Source: Acinetobacter rongchengensis (GTDB taxonomy: Bacteria; Pseudomonadota; Gammaproteobacteria; Pseudomonadales; Moraxellaceae). From it: DNA of 64,000 bases. Where the stretch lies: positions 1 to 64,000 of the forward strand of contig NZ_RAXT01000001.1 of NCBI RefSeq assembly GCF_003611475.1, written 5' to 3'. Position 1 is the stretch's first letter. Each line of letters starts with the position of its first letter. The translations under genes were made by a program, and so were the position numbers. The notes under the pieces are model-generated. The model ran no database searches. It was not told the DNA's origin and saw only the letters and a list, made by a program, of their open reading frames with translations. This document shows, one piece after another, positions 35,089 through 45,314 of this stretch.

Positions 35089-35940
35089 TTAGATCGCCAA
35101 AGCCAAACACATTACGCCTGCAAGTCCTAAAACAAGACCAAGTATTGTTATATTATTCAGCTTCTCTTTAAAGATGAATAAGCCTGCAATCACACCAAAC
35201 AGTACCACAAGAATATTCATCCCTGCAAAAACAATGGCAGGAGAATCTTTTAATAGAATATGAGCTTTTACATATAACGCGATATTGGCAAAATTTAAAA
35301 AACCTAACAATAAACCCGCAATGATATTTTTTATTTTCCATTGTGCTTTTTGAATAAGAAGATAAATGATTGAAACAATAAAAGCACAAATAAACATTAA
35401 AGTTAATATAACAGGAAATTGTAGCCCTAAACTGGTGGTGTATTTTAATAAAATATCGACGATGGCATAGCCAACCCACACGCTCAGTAGAAATAACATG
35501 CCTTTGCGGTTTAAAACCGTATTGGAAGAAGCTGATTGGGAAAAAATAAGACACAGCACAGCGGAAATACCCAGTACTACCCCGATTATTTTCAACTGAC
35601 TAAACTGTTCTTGAAATAAGAAATAAGCAGCTAAAAGCGACAATACAACCGATAGTCGTTGTGCAATTTCAGTTTTTAGAATCCCTGCGGCCTGTAAAGA
35701 CTTCGCCAAACACAAAAAAATACTGGGTAATAGCATCCCTAAAACAACAATCAACCACCACGGTGTCGCTGAAACCGAAATATGGGCTAAATTAGGGTTA
35801 AACCATAAATAACTTAAAATACTGGCAATCGCATAATTCCAAGCAATCATCTGTAATGCATCGAACCCTTTATTTTTGGCAAGTTTTAAAAGGATCGAGA
35901 CCAATACACTACACAATGCTGCTGAAAATATAAGTTCCAT
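35089..35940 (-). CDS. EamA/DMT-superfamily transporter
   Basis: 283 aa with about ten hydrophobic helices in two repeats, each about 140 residues. Examples are the closing segments YFLFQEQFSQLKIIGVVLGISAVLCL in repeat 1 and IFKEKLNNITILGLVLGLAGVMCL in repeat 2. EamA proteins export amino acids and metabolites or carry sugars. Substrate unknown. Confidence 0.85.
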   Translation of the reverse strand: MELIFSAALCSVLVSILLKLAKNKGFDALQMIAWNYAIASILSYLWFNPNLAHISVSATPWWLIVVLGMLLPSIFLCLAKSLQAAGILKTEIAQRLSVVLSLLAAYFLFQEQFSQLKIIGVVLGISAVLCLIFSQSASSNTVLNRKGMLFLLSVWVGYAIVDILLKYTTSLGLQFPVILTLMFICAFIVSIIYLLIQKAQWKIKNIIAGLLLGFLNFANIALYVKAHILLKDSPAIVFAGMNILVVLFGVIAGLFIFKEKLNNITILGLVLGLAGVMCLALAI

Positions 35941-35975
35941 TGTTATCTTCTTTCATCAATTGATTCATCAAGAAA

Positions 35976-35996
35976 AAGCCCACAAAAAGTGGGCTT
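35976..35996 (-). terminator. Terminator after fba
   Basis: On the minus strand AAGCCCAC-TTTTT-GTGGGCTT followed by TTTC. 34 bases after the fba stop. Confidence 0.85.
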
Positions 35997-36030
35997 CTCC
36001 TATATAGCACTGTATAAATAACCTTAATTA

Positions 36031-37068
36031 TTATTTATAACGATCAACCATTTTCTCTAAAGAAATTGGACGGATCTTGTCAGCATTGCCCGCTGTACCA
36101 AACGACACATAGCGATCTACGCAAATTTGTTTCATTGCATCAACAGTTTTTGCAAAGAATTTACGAGGGTCGAATTCGCTTGGTTGTTCAGCCATCATAC
36201 GACGCATCGCACCAGTAGACGCTAAACGTAAATCTGTATCAATGTTGATTTTACGCACACCATGCTTGATCGCTTCAACCAATTGCTCAACAGGAACACC
36301 ATAAGTTTCTTTGATGTCGCCGCCGTATTGATTGATTACAGCTAACCATTCTTGTGGAACAGAGCTTGAACCATGCATAACAAGGTGTGTATTTGGAAGC
36401 GCCGCATGAATTTCTTTAATGCGGTCAATCGCCAAAATGTCACCTGTAGGTGGACGTGTAAATTTGTACGCACCGTGTGAAGTACCTACAGCGATTGCCA
36501 AGGCATCTACATTGGTATCTGCTACGAATTGACGTGCTTCTTCAACTGAAGTCAAAAGTTGAGAATGGTCAAGAACGCCTTCTGCGCCCACACCATCTTC
36601 TTCACCTGCCAAACCAGTTTCAAGGCTACCCAAGCAGCCAATTTCACCTTCTACAGAAACACCACATGCATGCGCCATTTCAACAGTACGGCGAGTTACA
36701 TCTACGTTATATTCATACGTTGTCGGTGTTTTACCATCCGCACCTAGGGAACCATCCATCATTACAGATGAGAAACCAAGTTGGATAGAACGCTGACATA
36801 CATCTGGATCTGTACCATGATCTTGATGCATTACCACTGGAATATGTGGCCATTCTTCAATTGCTGCCAAAATAAGATGACGTAAGAATGGAGCACCTGC
36901 ATATTTACGCGCACCAGCAGAAGCTTGCACGATTACAGGTGAATTCGTTTCGTCTGCGGCTAACATGATTGCGCGCATTTGTTCTAAGTTGTTTACGTTA
37001 AACGCTGGAACGCCGTAGTTATGTTCACCGGCATGATCCAAGAGCTGGCGCAATGAAATAAGTGCCAT
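36031..37068 (-). CDS. fba: Class II fructose-bisphosphate aldolase
   Basis: 345 aa from the ATG at 37068, which has a strong GGGAGGATATT site before it. Zn ligands and signatures: [48 protein letters not shown], and NIDTDLR. It cleaves fructose-1,6-bisphosphate in glycolysis or, mainly here, forms it in gluconeogenesis. Acinetobacter lack a full glycolytic uptake route, so the gluconeogenic role is likely. pgk lies upstream on the same strand. Confidence 0.96.
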   Translation of the reverse strand: MALISLRQLLDHAGEHNYGVPAFNVNNLEQMRAIMLAADETNSPVIVQASAGARKYAGAPFLRHLILAAIEEWPHIPVVMHQDHGTDPDVCQRSIQLGFSSVMMDGSLGADGKTPTTYEYNVDVTRRTVEMAHACGVSVEGEIGCLGSLETGLAGEEDGVGAEGVLDHSQLLTSVEEARQFVADTNVDALAIAVGTSHGAYKFTRPPTGDILAIDRIKEIHAALPNTHLVMHGSSSVPQEWLAVINQYGGDIKETYGVPVEQLVEAIKHGVRKINIDTDLRLASTGAMRRMMAEQPSEFDPRKFFAKTVDAMKQICVDRYVSFGTAGNADKIRPISLEKMVDRYK

Positions 37069-37143
37069 AATATCCTCCCAGGTAATGCCCAATATTCTAC
37101 ATGGGGAATTATTTCAATTCAGCAACAATATTCACTATTTCAT

Positions 37144-37172
37144 AAAAAATCCCTGCTTTCGCAGGGATTTTT
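37144..37172. terminator. Bidirectional terminator after the 37.2-37.5 kb lipoprotein gene
   Basis: AAAAATCCCTGC-TTT-GCAGGGATTTTT with A and T runs on both sides, between the lipoprotein and fba genes. Confidence 0.88.
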
Positions 37173-37198
37173 AACAAATAACAACAAAGCTAAATCAA

Positions 37199-37474
37199 TT
37201 ATTGTGCTTTTGGAGCTTCCTCTGCTGTTGCAGGAGTTGCAACATCGGCAGGTGCATTGGCTTTTTCAGCAGGAACATCGGTATTCTTTTCATCCAAAAC
37301 AGGCTTATCAATTGCGTCAATTGCTGCTTGTTGTTCAGGACTGACTGTTTCTGACTCAGTAGCAACACTTGAAGCTGGAGTCTGTTCAGATGCAGGTGCT
37401 TTGTCTTGTTTACTACACGCCGTTAAAGCTAAAGGTGCAAGAATAAGTGCAATCAGTGCAAATTTAAATTTCAT
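37199..37474 (-). CDS. Small lipoprotein
   Basis: 91 aa. Signal peptide MKFKFALIALILAPLALTAC with lipobox LTAC. The mature chain is almost entirely Ala, Glu, Pro, Asp, Thr and Val (AEKANAPADVATPATAEEAP), so probably an extended envelope spacer. It lies between pgk and fba on the same strand but is flanked by repeats and terminators. Confidence 0.8.
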   Translation of the reverse strand: MKFKFALIALILAPLALTACSKQDKAPASEQTPASSVATESETVSPEQQAAIDAIDKPVLDEKNTDVPAEKANAPADVATPATAEEAPKAQ

Positions 37475-37477
37475 CAC

Positions 37478-37808
37478 ATTTTTCCACAGCTGGTGATTTA
37501 ATGCTCACGATTTTATTGCAGATATATTTCATTTTGATGACTTAATTGTGAATCGCTGAATAAAAAAGGCTGACACAGCTTCTAATGCAGATTAGTTAAG
37601 TATTTTTAAATCCTCCCCCTTGTGAAGCATACTCCTTACCTTTAAAAAGTAGGCAGCAGTTCCCCTCTTTCAAAAGAGGGGTTAGGGGAGATTCTTAAGT
37701 GAGTAATCACTCTCACTCTTAACTGATCAACTTAAACACTGTGGCAGCCTTTATAAAACAGTTCTTTACTTAAATACTCACAATGAATATTAAATAAACA
37801 CAATTCTA
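37478..37808. repeat. Intergenic region with composite repeat (partner at 27.35 kb)
   Basis: From about 37605 it holds TTTTTAAATCCTCCC, CATACTCCTTACCTTT, then CCCCTCTTT-caaa-AGAGGGG (a perfect short hairpin at 37666-37683) and GGGGAGATTCTTA with TGAGTAATCACT. The element order equals the copy at 27.37-27.54 kb. No gene is supported. Confidence 0.65.
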
Positions 37809-38996
37809 TTATGCACGCTCTAACAATACTGCAACTGCTGGAAGTGTTTTACCTTCTACAAATTCAAGGAATGCACCGCCACCCGTCGAGATATAACCAA
37901 TTTTGTCAGCAACTTCATATTTATCAATAGCAGCCAAAGTATCACCACCACCTGCAATAGAGAATCCAGCTGATTCAGCAATCGCTAAAGATAAAGTTTT
38001 TGTGCCTTCACCGAATTGATCAACTTCAAATACGCCCACTGGGCCATTCCAAAGAATCGTTTTAGATGTTTTCAGGGTTTCAGCAAATGCTTTTGCTGTT
38101 TCTGGGCCAACATCTAAAATCATGTCGTTATCAGCAACATCTTCAACTTTTTTCACAGTTGCTTTTGCTTTTGCCAAAGAACCCAAGAAGTCAGAAAAAT
38201 CAATTTCAGCAGCATCGGCAACTACAACATCTGTAGGAAGTGGTACAGATACTTTAGCAGCAATGGCTTTAGCCGTATCGATTAAATCATTTTCACACAA
38301 TGATTTACCAACATTGAAGCCAGCAGCAGCCAAGAACGTATTGGCAATACCGCCACCAACAATTAATTGGTCACAAATATCAGAAAGTGAAGTTAATACA
38401 TCAAGTTTTGTAGAAACTTTAGAACCTGCAACAATGGCAACCATTGGTTTTTCAGGTGTTTGTAATGCACGACCCAGTGCATCTAATTCCGCAGCCAATA
38501 ATGGACCTGCAGCAGCAACTTTTGCTAAACGCGCCACACCTTCAGTTGAAGCTTCTGCACGGTGCGCAGTACCAAATGCATCCATCACAAATACATCGCA
38601 AAGCGCTGCATATTTTGCTGCAAGTTCAGGATTATTTTTCTTTTCACCAACGTTGAAACGACAGTTTTCAAGTAGAACAACTTGTCCTGCTGCAACGTCA
38701 ACACCTTCTAAATAGTCTGTAAATAATTTTACTTCTTGTCCTAAAGCTTCCGTCAAATACGCTGCTACTGGCGCAAGTGACTGCTCTGGTTGTGGTTCAC
38801 CTTCAACAGGACGACCAAGGTGAGAATAAACCATTACAGCTGCACCTTTTTCTAGTGCTAGCTTAATTGTTGGTAATGCTGCACGTAAGCGTGCATCACT
38901 TGTAATCACACCATTTTTAACAGGAACGTTTAAATCTTCACGAATAAGAACACGCTTGCCCGTTAAATCAAGGTCAGTCATACGCTGAAAATTCAT
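37809..38996 (-). CDS. pgk: Phosphoglycerate kinase
   Basis: 395 aa, normal length. Signatures: [42 protein letters not shown] and the C-terminal GGGDTLAAI. It interconverts 1,3-bisphosphoglycerate and 3-phosphoglycerate with ADP/ATP. AGAGAG lies seven bases before the ATG. Confidence 0.97.
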   Translation of the reverse strand: MNFQRMTDLDLTGKRVLIREDLNVPVKNGVITSDARLRAALPTIKLALEKGAAVMVYSHLGRPVEGEPQPEQSLAPVAAYLTEALGQEVKLFTDYLEGVDVAAGQVVLLENCRFNVGEKKNNPELAAKYAALCDVFVMDAFGTAHRAEASTEGVARLAKVAAAGPLLAAELDALGRALQTPEKPMVAIVAGSKVSTKLDVLTSLSDICDQLIVGGGIANTFLAAAGFNVGKSLCENDLIDTAKAIAAKVSVPLPTDVVVADAAEIDFSDFLGSLAKAKATVKKVEDVADNDMILDVGPETAKAFAETLKTSKTILWNGPVGVFEVDQFGEGTKTLSLAIAESAGFSIAGGGDTLAAIDKYEVADKIGYISTGGGAFLEFVEGKTLPAVAVLLERA

Positions 38997-39136
38997 GTAT
39001 AGCTCTCTTTATAGATATTAAAAATCGCGTAGATTCTAAATGATTACGCAAAAAAAGGTTAGATACTTTTGTAGAAAAGCTGTAGAAATATTGAGATTTG
39101 ATTATCATAGAGCTATCTTCGAAAATTTGTACGCTT

Positions 39137-39520
39137 ATGTCTTTTCATCCAGATCCTAAAATTAATGGTTTAAATGTATTAGGTGAGCCTTTGGCAAGCT
39201 GTTGTTATTCACCTATTACAGGTTATTTCCGTAATGGTTTCTGTCATACAGCACCATCTGATATTGGTCAGCATACCGTTTGCGCTGAAATGACTTCTGA
39301 ATTTCTCAATTATTCTCAAAAAGTGGGCAATGATTTAATTACCCCTTTGCCTGAGCATGGTTTTCCTGGTTTAGAACCTGGTGACTTTTGGTGTCTGTGT
39401 GTGACGCGTTGGGTGGAAGCTTATCAAAATGATATGGCGCCACGGGTTAAATTACAGGCATGCCACCAAGCCGTTTTGTCGTATGTCCCACTTGACATTC
39501 TTATGGAATATGCGGTTTAA
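39137..39520 (+). CDS. DUF2237 family protein
   Basis: 127 aa. NVLGEPLASCCYSPITGYFRNGFC, GQHTVCAEMT, GNDLITPLPEHGFPGLEPGDFWCLCVTRWVEA are the complete DUF2237 pattern with its conserved Cys residues. Function unknown. The start at 39137 is where the family begins. Six bases after its stop the Maf gene begins, so the two form an operon. Confidence 0.88.
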   Translation: MSFHPDPKINGLNVLGEPLASCCYSPITGYFRNGFCHTAPSDIGQHTVCAEMTSEFLNYSQKVGNDLITPLPEHGFPGLEPGDFWCLCVTRWVEAYQNDMAPRVKLQACHQAVLSYVPLDILMEYAV

Positions 39521-39526
39521 CTTTTC

Positions 39527-40150
39527 ATGAATCATGTAAAAATTAATGGCTCAAAAATAGATTTTCCTGACATCATTTTGGCATCTTCGAGCCAAACCCG
39601 TAAAGATTTGATGAATCGTTTACGATTAGATTATCGTTGTATTTCCCCTGATATTGATGAATCGGTTCAGGGTGAAACACATGCAGACGATTTGGCTAAA
39701 CGTTTGGCTTTTGAAAAGGCACAAGTGATTGCCCAAGAAAATCCAAACGCTATTGTGATTGGTTCAGACCAAGTGGCTTGGCGTGAACATGCGCCACAAG
39801 AATTTATTGGTAAACCGTTATCTGTAGAAAAAGCCATTCAACAGTTACAAGCCAATTCAGGAAAAAATGTCTTTTTTAGTACAGCGTTAAGTGTGCAACA
39901 TTTGGCTTCTGGTTTTGAGCAAACCTTAGTTGAGCATTATCATGTTAAATTTCGTGATTTAAGCCTTGATGAAATTGAGCGTTATATCGAAATTGATCAA
40001 CCCTTACATTGCGCAGGCAGTTTTAAGTGTGAAAGTTTAGGTATTAGTTTATTTGAACAAATGATTGGTCAGGATCAAACTACTTTAATGGGCATGCCAA
40101 TGATTCAATTGTGTAATATTTTAAGAAAGTTAGGGAAGAACTTGCCTTAA
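39527..40150 (+). CDS. Maf-like nucleotide pyrophosphatase (YceF type)
   Basis: 207 aa. The Maf core DIILASSSQTRKDLMNRL, SDQVAW, IGKPLS and CAGSFKCESLG is of the YceF branch, which hydrolyses 7-methyl-GTP; the C-terminus TTLMGMPMIQLC fits. It probably removes modified nucleotides from the pool. It follows the DUF2237 gene by six bases. Confidence 0.88.
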   Translation: MNHVKINGSKIDFPDIILASSSQTRKDLMNRLRLDYRCISPDIDESVQGETHADDLAKRLAFEKAQVIAQENPNAIVIGSDQVAWREHAPQEFIGKPLSVEKAIQQLQANSGKNVFFSTALSVQHLASGFEQTLVEHYHVKFRDLSLDEIERYIEIDQPLHCAGSFKCESLGISLFEQMIGQDQTTLMGMPMIQLCNILRKLGKNLP

Positions 40151-40201
40151 TTAATCACTACATAAGCACGGATGCTTTGTCCAAATTAAAATTTAAAGAA
40201 T

Positions 40202-40996
40202 CTATTTATTAAGCGCAATAATTTTAGTCTCTTTTTTTCCATTACGTAAAATTTCTACTTTCACAAAACCTCTTTTAAGAAAATTAGTTGTTTCTATAAA
40301 ACCTGTAACACTATGTATGATTTGACCATCTATTTTCAAAATAATGTCTTGTTCATAAATTATACCAAAAGCAGGAAATCCCTCTTTAATAACGATAGCT
40401 TTAACTCCTCCAGAAGATTGCTTAGCTATTTGTCTATCAAGGTCTGTTAATTCAGTTGGGTATATTCCAGTTCTAGAATTAAACCTTATCAAATAATTAC
40501 TCATGTATTCTGTCCAACTGTATTCACGGACAAAAGATCCCATATAAGTACCATCCATGTTGTCTTTTGCTAATCTATTATTATAAATATCATTTTCTTT
40601 ATTTGAGTTACTTGTTTGATGATTTATTGTCTGAACTGTTCTCTGTTCAGATATACTAGAGCCTTGATTATCATTGCTAAATAGAATGACTTCTGCACCT
40701 AGCTTTTTAGCTTTATTTTTCATTTGTTCCACGGCTTGGTTATAGCCGTAATCTCCTGTATTTATTTTAAAAACTTCTGACTTTATCGATACATAACCTT
40801 CTTCTAGTAATTCTTTAAAATTTTTATCAAAATCATCTGTTTTAATAACTCTGATTTTAGTGCCATACGTACGTTTTCCTTTATTTTTTAATATCTGATT
40901 ATCCTGATCTTTTGCATTTAAGCTCGTAAAAAATGCATTTACATTGGTAACAGAACCCAATAAAGCCAAACAAAAGATAAAACGTATAATGTTCAT
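40202..40996 (-). CDS. Exported PDZ-domain protein
   Basis: 264 aa from the ATG at 40996 (signal peptide MNIIRFIFCLALLGSVTNVNA; AAGGTC upstream). A C-terminal PDZ-like segment covers GVKAIVIKEGFPAFGIIYEQDIILKIDGQIIHSVTGF (about residues 200-236). There is no protease triad. The N-terminal half has a helix typical of a DUF4156-like fold, uncertain. It probably recruits or scaffolds peptides in the periplasm. Confidence 0.7.
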   Translation of the reverse strand: MNIIRFIFCLALLGSVTNVNAFFTSLNAKDQDNQILKNKGKRTYGTKIRVIKTDDFDKNFKELLEEGYVSIKSEVFKINTGDYGYNQAVEQMKNKAKKLGAEVILFSNDNQGSSISEQRTVQTINHQTSNSNKENDIYNNRLAKDNMDGTYMGSFVREYSWTEYMSNYLIRFNSRTGIYPTELTDLDRQIAKQSSGGVKAIVIKEGFPAFGIIYEQDIILKIDGQIIHSVTGFIETTNFLKRGFVKVEILRNGKKETKIIALNK

Positions 40997-41133
40997 TATG
41001 ACCTTTTTTAAATTTTCTATCTGAAATATAAGAGAATTAATTTTCAACTAAATTTATATTTATTTGATTTACAAATCAACTTGCACCATTCACTTCCTCA
41101 TAAGACAATATACCCAATATTGATTCAAATTTG

Positions 41134-41147
41134 CTTAGGCTACTTTC
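41134..41147 (+). promoter_or_regulatory. CTTAGGCTACTTTC motif abutting the roxA start
   Basis: The motif ends at the base before the ATG. The upstream bases TTGATTCAAATTTG closely match those before tusE, so the shared block is longer than the motif itself. Confidence 0.55.
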
Positions 41148-42311
41148 ATGTCGCAACCTTTAGATGTTTTAGGCGGGATCACCGCTGAACAATTCCTCTC
41201 AGAATACTGGCAAAAAAAACCATTATTGGTTCGTAATGCATTACCTGAAATTGCCCATATTTTAGAACCCAATGATGTTATGGAATTGGCACTCGATGAA
41301 AATGTCACTGCACGTTTAATCAAACAAAAAGACAAAGATCCGAATCAATGGACAGTTAAAAATTCACCTCTCATCAAAGGTGACTTCCAAAAAATGCCAA
41401 AGCTTTGGACATTACTGGTTCAAGCTGTTGACCATTACGCTTTTGATTTAGCTGAACTTTGGAAAAAATTTCCATTTATTCCACAGTGGCGCCGTGACGA
41501 TATTATGGTGTCTTATGCGCCTCAAGGCGGTTCTGTTGGAAAACATTTCGACTTCTATGATGTATTTCTAGTACAAGGTTATGGACACCGTCGTTGGCAA
41601 TTGGGTCAAATGTGTGATGCAGATACAGACTTTATTGCAGGACAACCACTTAAATTACTTGCCGATATTGATGTACATTTTGATGAAGTATTAGCACCTG
41701 GTGACTTACTCTACGTACCACCAGGTTTGGCACATTACGGCGTTGCTGAAGATGAATGTCTCACCTTCTCTTTTGGCTTCCGTATGCCAAATGTGACTGA
41801 TATGATGGATCGAGTTTGTGACAAATTCTCAGAAAATCAAAGTTTAAAAAATCCTTTGATCGATATTATTCGTGATCAAGTTTCACGTGCTGGCGAAGTG
41901 ACGGAAAATGAATTAGCGTATTTAAAGGCAGAGATTTTGACTCAGCTACAAAATTCGATTGTCTTAGATGATGCAATAATGAGCTTAATGTCGGAGTCCA
42001 AGTATCCTGAAAATATTCCTGAAGCAGAAGAAATTGGCACAGGTGATTTAGAGGAAGCATTCGATCAGGGCTATTTAATTCAATTAGAGCCTGCTTCTCG
42101 TTTACTCTACTCAGATCAAGACGATCAAGTTTTATTTTGGGCGAATGGCGAAGCTATTTGTATTTCTGAACAATTTACGCCATTTTTACAACAAATTGCA
42201 GATGGTCAAAGTGTTGCTTTGAATCAAAATTTAGCAGATGAGGAAATTTTAGAAGACCTCAGTCTACTTTTAAATGAATCTATACTCATGCTTATTCCAA
42301 CAGAACAATAA
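41148..42311 (+). CDS. roxA: Ribosomal protein uL16 3-hydroxylase (RoxA/YcfD-like JmjC oxygenase)
   Basis: 387 aa. The cupin/JmjC iron ligands are HFD in GGSVGKHFDFYDVFLVQGYGHRRW (about residue 133) and the later His in VPPGLAHYGVAEDE. YcfD hydroxylates an Arg of L16 using 2-oxoglutarate and oxygen. The C-terminal 150 residues match the dimerisation and winged-helix regions of the family. Confidence 0.88.
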   Translation: MSQPLDVLGGITAEQFLSEYWQKKPLLVRNALPEIAHILEPNDVMELALDENVTARLIKQKDKDPNQWTVKNSPLIKGDFQKMPKLWTLLVQAVDHYAFDLAELWKKFPFIPQWRRDDIMVSYAPQGGSVGKHFDFYDVFLVQGYGHRRWQLGQMCDADTDFIAGQPLKLLADIDVHFDEVLAPGDLLYVPPGLAHYGVAEDECLTFSFGFRMPNVTDMMDRVCDKFSENQSLKNPLIDIIRDQVSRAGEVTENELAYLKAEILTQLQNSIVLDDAIMSLMSESKYPENIPEAEEIGTGDLEEAFDQGYLIQLEPASRLLYSDQDDQVLFWANGEAICISEQFTPFLQQIADGQSVALNQNLADEEILEDLSLLLNESILMLIPTEQ

Positions 42312-42421
42312 AATAGAGTTTAAAGTATAGTGCAATGAGTCTAAGCGAGATATTTAAGTTTAACTTTTAACTTGAAGATCGAGTTTAGACTCAGTTTAAA
42401 ATTAAATAAAAGGAGTGGTAT

Positions 42422-43285
42422 ATGAATGATTTACGTTGTTATCAACAACTTCCTATCTGGCAGTTTACGACCATTCCTCAAGGCTTTATGCGCCCTCATA
42501 ATACCCAGCAAGGTACATGGGCGAAATTAAATATTATTCAAGGCACCATTCATTTTGCAATGCTGAGTGAAACTGGCGAAATCCTTTCTGAACATGAGTT
42601 TAATACAGACTCTCAGCCTCCATTTATCCCGCCTCAAGCTTGGCATAAAATTGTATCTGCATCCGAGGATGTAGAATGCCAACTCAGTTTCTATTGTGAA
42701 CCGAATATTTATTTTGAGAAAAAATACAAATTAACAGCGACACATTCTGAAATTTTAGCAGCAATACCGTATATTCCTAAAGGTACAGCATTGGATGTTG
42801 GCTGTGGTACAGGTCGAAATAGTTTATATCTAAATCAACATGGTTTTCAGGTAGATGCCTTTGACATAAATCCGCAAAGTATAAAAATATTAGATGATAT
42901 TATTCAGGCTGAAAATTTACAAAATATTCAAACCGACATTCGCGATTTAAATACAGATCAGCATATAAACTCAACTTACAATTTTATCTTTTCAACCGTT
43001 GTCATGATGTTCTTACAACCCCAAACCATTCCTACGCTCATTCAAAATATGCAACAAGCAACGCATTTACATGGATTTAATCTGATTGTTTGCGCAATGG
43101 ATACTGATGATTATCCTGTATTAAGTGATTTTCCTTTTAGTTTTAAGGAAAATGAACTGCTTGATTATTATCAAGGTTGGAAAATTTTAAAATATAATGA
43201 AAATGTAGGTGAATTGCACCGTGTCGATGAACATGGTCAGCGTATTAAACAACGCTTTGCGACTTTATTTGCACAAAAGCTCTAA
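42422..43285 (+). CDS. tehB: TehB-like SAM-dependent methyltransferase with DUF1971 domain
   Basis: 287 aa. The N-terminal DUF1971 cupin-like region (YQQLPIWQFTTIPQGFMRPHNTQQGTWAKLNI, about 8-90) is fused to a methyltransferase with motif I ALDVGCGTGRNSLYL (about 122-136). This is the layout of tellurite-resistance methyltransferase TehB. The natural substrate may be different. AGGAG lies seven bases before the ATG. Confidence 0.87.
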   Translation: MNDLRCYQQLPIWQFTTIPQGFMRPHNTQQGTWAKLNIIQGTIHFAMLSETGEILSEHEFNTDSQPPFIPPQAWHKIVSASEDVECQLSFYCEPNIYFEKKYKLTATHSEILAAIPYIPKGTALDVGCGTGRNSLYLNQHGFQVDAFDINPQSIKILDDIIQAENLQNIQTDIRDLNTDQHINSTYNFIFSTVVMMFLQPQTIPTLIQNMQQATHLHGFNLIVCAMDTDDYPVLSDFPFSFKENELLDYYQGWKILKYNENVGELHRVDEHGQRIKQRFATLFAQKL

Positions 43286-43456
43286 AGGTATTTCCTATTT
43301 TTTAATAATTTTTTGAATAATCCATTGGATGCTTAAATGTTTATTGATGCTTTAAAATAGAATCTTTCTTATTTCTAACAAATCATCACTTGAGAAAAAT
43401 ACTTAAAATTGGCAACTTAGTCACCAAGATCGTATTCAGTTGGATCATTTATTCAT

Positions 43457-45127
43457 ATGGCAAGCCCTGCTCAAGCAATAAGAAGTAAGTTCTTAAATAC
43501 ATTTTTTTCAAGATATTCCGTTTGGTTTCTATGTCTGTTTATTTCAATCTATCTGACATGGATTATTTTCTTTTATGAAACACATATTATTTATTACTTC
43601 TTTTCAGATACTTTTCTGAACGTGATTTGGCTAGTGACCATCATACTGAGTATTGTAGGTATATATGACATTATCCAAAGCAAACATGCTATTTTAAGAA
43701 ATTACCCAATTATGGGGCATTTCCGTTTTTTCTTTGAAAGCTTTCGTCCAGAAATTCGACAATATTTTATCGAATCTGATGAGGATGCTCTCCCTTTTTC
43801 ACGCTCACAACGTAGTTTAGTTTACCAACGTGCAAAAAATGAAAATGCAGATAAACCTTTTGGTTCAATTATTGATGTTTATCAGGAAGATTATCGTTTT
43901 TTAACCCACTCTTTAGCACCGAAAACACCTGCTGATTACAATAGCTTTAGAATTAGTATTGGAAATGCGCAATGCTCACAGCCTTATAGTGCATCAATAA
44001 TGAATATCTCAGCGATGAGCTTTGGTAGTCTAAGTGCGAATGCAATTCGTGCACTCAACAAAGGGGCTAAAATGGGCAAGTTTTACCATGATACAGGTGA
44101 AGGTAGTTTAAGCCCTTATCATCTTGAATATGGTGGTGATATTGTATGGGAGCTTGGCAGTGGTTATTTTGGATGTCGTACTTTAGATGGAAAATTTGAC
44201 CCAGAAAAATTCCAAAAACAAGCCGTGCTGGATTCAATCAAAATGATTGAAATTAAACTGTCTCAAGGGGCTAAACCCGGACATGGCGGAATTTTACCTA
44301 AAGATAAAATCAGTGAAGAAATTGCACAAATTCGTGGTGTGCCACGTGATCGAGACTGTGTTTCCCCTGCGGCACATTCTGCTTTCAGCACACCAATTGA
44401 AATGATGTACTTCATCCAAAAACTACGTGAATTATCCAATGGCAAACCTGTAGGCTTTAAGCTTTGTATCGGACAACCGTGGCAATTCATGAGCATTGTA
44501 AAAGCCATGCTTGAAACAAAAATTGTTCCTGATTTTATAGTGGTTGATGGCTCTGAGGGTGGTACAGGCGCAGCACCGATCGAATTAATCGACCATATGG
44601 GAACACCACTACGTGAAGGCTTACTCTTTGTACACAACACCTTAGTGGGTGCGGGTTTACGTGATCAAATTAAAGTCGGAGCAAGTGGCAAAATTATCAG
44701 TGCTTTTGATATTGCCAGCATCATGGCAACTGGTGCAGATTGGGTCAATTGCGCACGTGGTTTCATGTTTGCAGTGGGTTGTATTCAAGCGCAAAGTTGT
44801 CATACCAACCAATGTCCAGTCGGTGTAGCAACACAGGATAAAGAACGCCAGAAAGCACTTGATGTACCTAACAAATCTGAACGAGTCTTTCATTTCCAAA
44901 GAAATACTTTAAAAGCTTTAGCGGAAATGATTGCAGCCGCAGGTTTACAGCACCCCGCTGAAATTAAAGCACACCATTTGGCACAACGTATTAATGACCG
45001 TGAAATTAAAACCTATGCTCAACTTCACTTTTGGATGAAAAATGGAGAATTATTAAATTGTGAAAACAAAGATGATGAAAATTTCTATTTTAGGATGTGG
45101 AATTTAGCATCTGCTGAAGCATTTTAA
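43457..45127 (+). CDS. Membrane-bound FMN glutamate synthase-like protein
   Basis: 556 aa. Two N-terminal transmembrane helices (about 18-38 and 48-68) precede a GltB-type FMN/Fe-S domain: GEGSLSPYHLEYGGD, KPGHGGILP, VVDGSEGGTGAAP, and the cluster motif CIQAQSCHTNQCPVG for a 3Fe-4S centre. It lacks the glutaminase domain of GltB, so it is not a complete glutamate synthase. Function unknown; the protein is widely conserved. It has its own terminator. Confidence 0.85.
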   Translation: MASPAQAIRSKFLNTFFSRYSVWFLCLFISIYLTWIIFFYETHIIYYFFSDTFLNVIWLVTIILSIVGIYDIIQSKHAILRNYPIMGHFRFFFESFRPEIRQYFIESDEDALPFSRSQRSLVYQRAKNENADKPFGSIIDVYQEDYRFLTHSLAPKTPADYNSFRISIGNAQCSQPYSASIMNISAMSFGSLSANAIRALNKGAKMGKFYHDTGEGSLSPYHLEYGGDIVWELGSGYFGCRTLDGKFDPEKFQKQAVLDSIKMIEIKLSQGAKPGHGGILPKDKISEEIAQIRGVPRDRDCVSPAAHSAFSTPIEMMYFIQKLRELSNGKPVGFKLCIGQPWQFMSIVKAMLETKIVPDFIVVDGSEGGTGAAPIELIDHMGTPLREGLLFVHNTLVGAGLRDQIKVGASGKIISAFDIASIMATGADWVNCARGFMFAVGCIQAQSCHTNQCPVGVATQDKERQKALDVPNKSERVFHFQRNTLKALAEMIAAAGLQHPAEIKAHHLAQRINDREIKTYAQLHFWMKNGELLNCENKDDENFYFRMWNLASAEAF

Positions 45128-45134
45128 ACAGCGT

Positions 45135-45167
45135 AAGACCATGAGAATAGTCAGTTCTCATGGTCTT
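45135..45167 (+). terminator. Terminator after the glutamate synthase-like gene
   Basis: AAGACCATGAGAA-tagtcag-TTCTCATGGTCTT: a perfect 13-pair stem eight bases after the stop. There is no strong T run, so it may act partly as a stability hairpin. Confidence 0.65.
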
Positions 45168-45314
45168 ATGACTAAACTTCTCGTTATAATCTTCCTAAAA
45201 ATCAAAAAAATGGTTAATTCAAGTGCTTTTAATGTGGTAAATACGTTACCTAAAATATTATCTTTATTCAAAATCAATAAAATAGCCTCTAATTTAAACT
45301 AAGAGGTTTTACTT

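Noticed and set aside
38122..38715. 197-codon frame on the plus strand opposite pgk
   Set aside because: Shadow of the highly conserved pgk codons; low-complexity Ala/Ser product.
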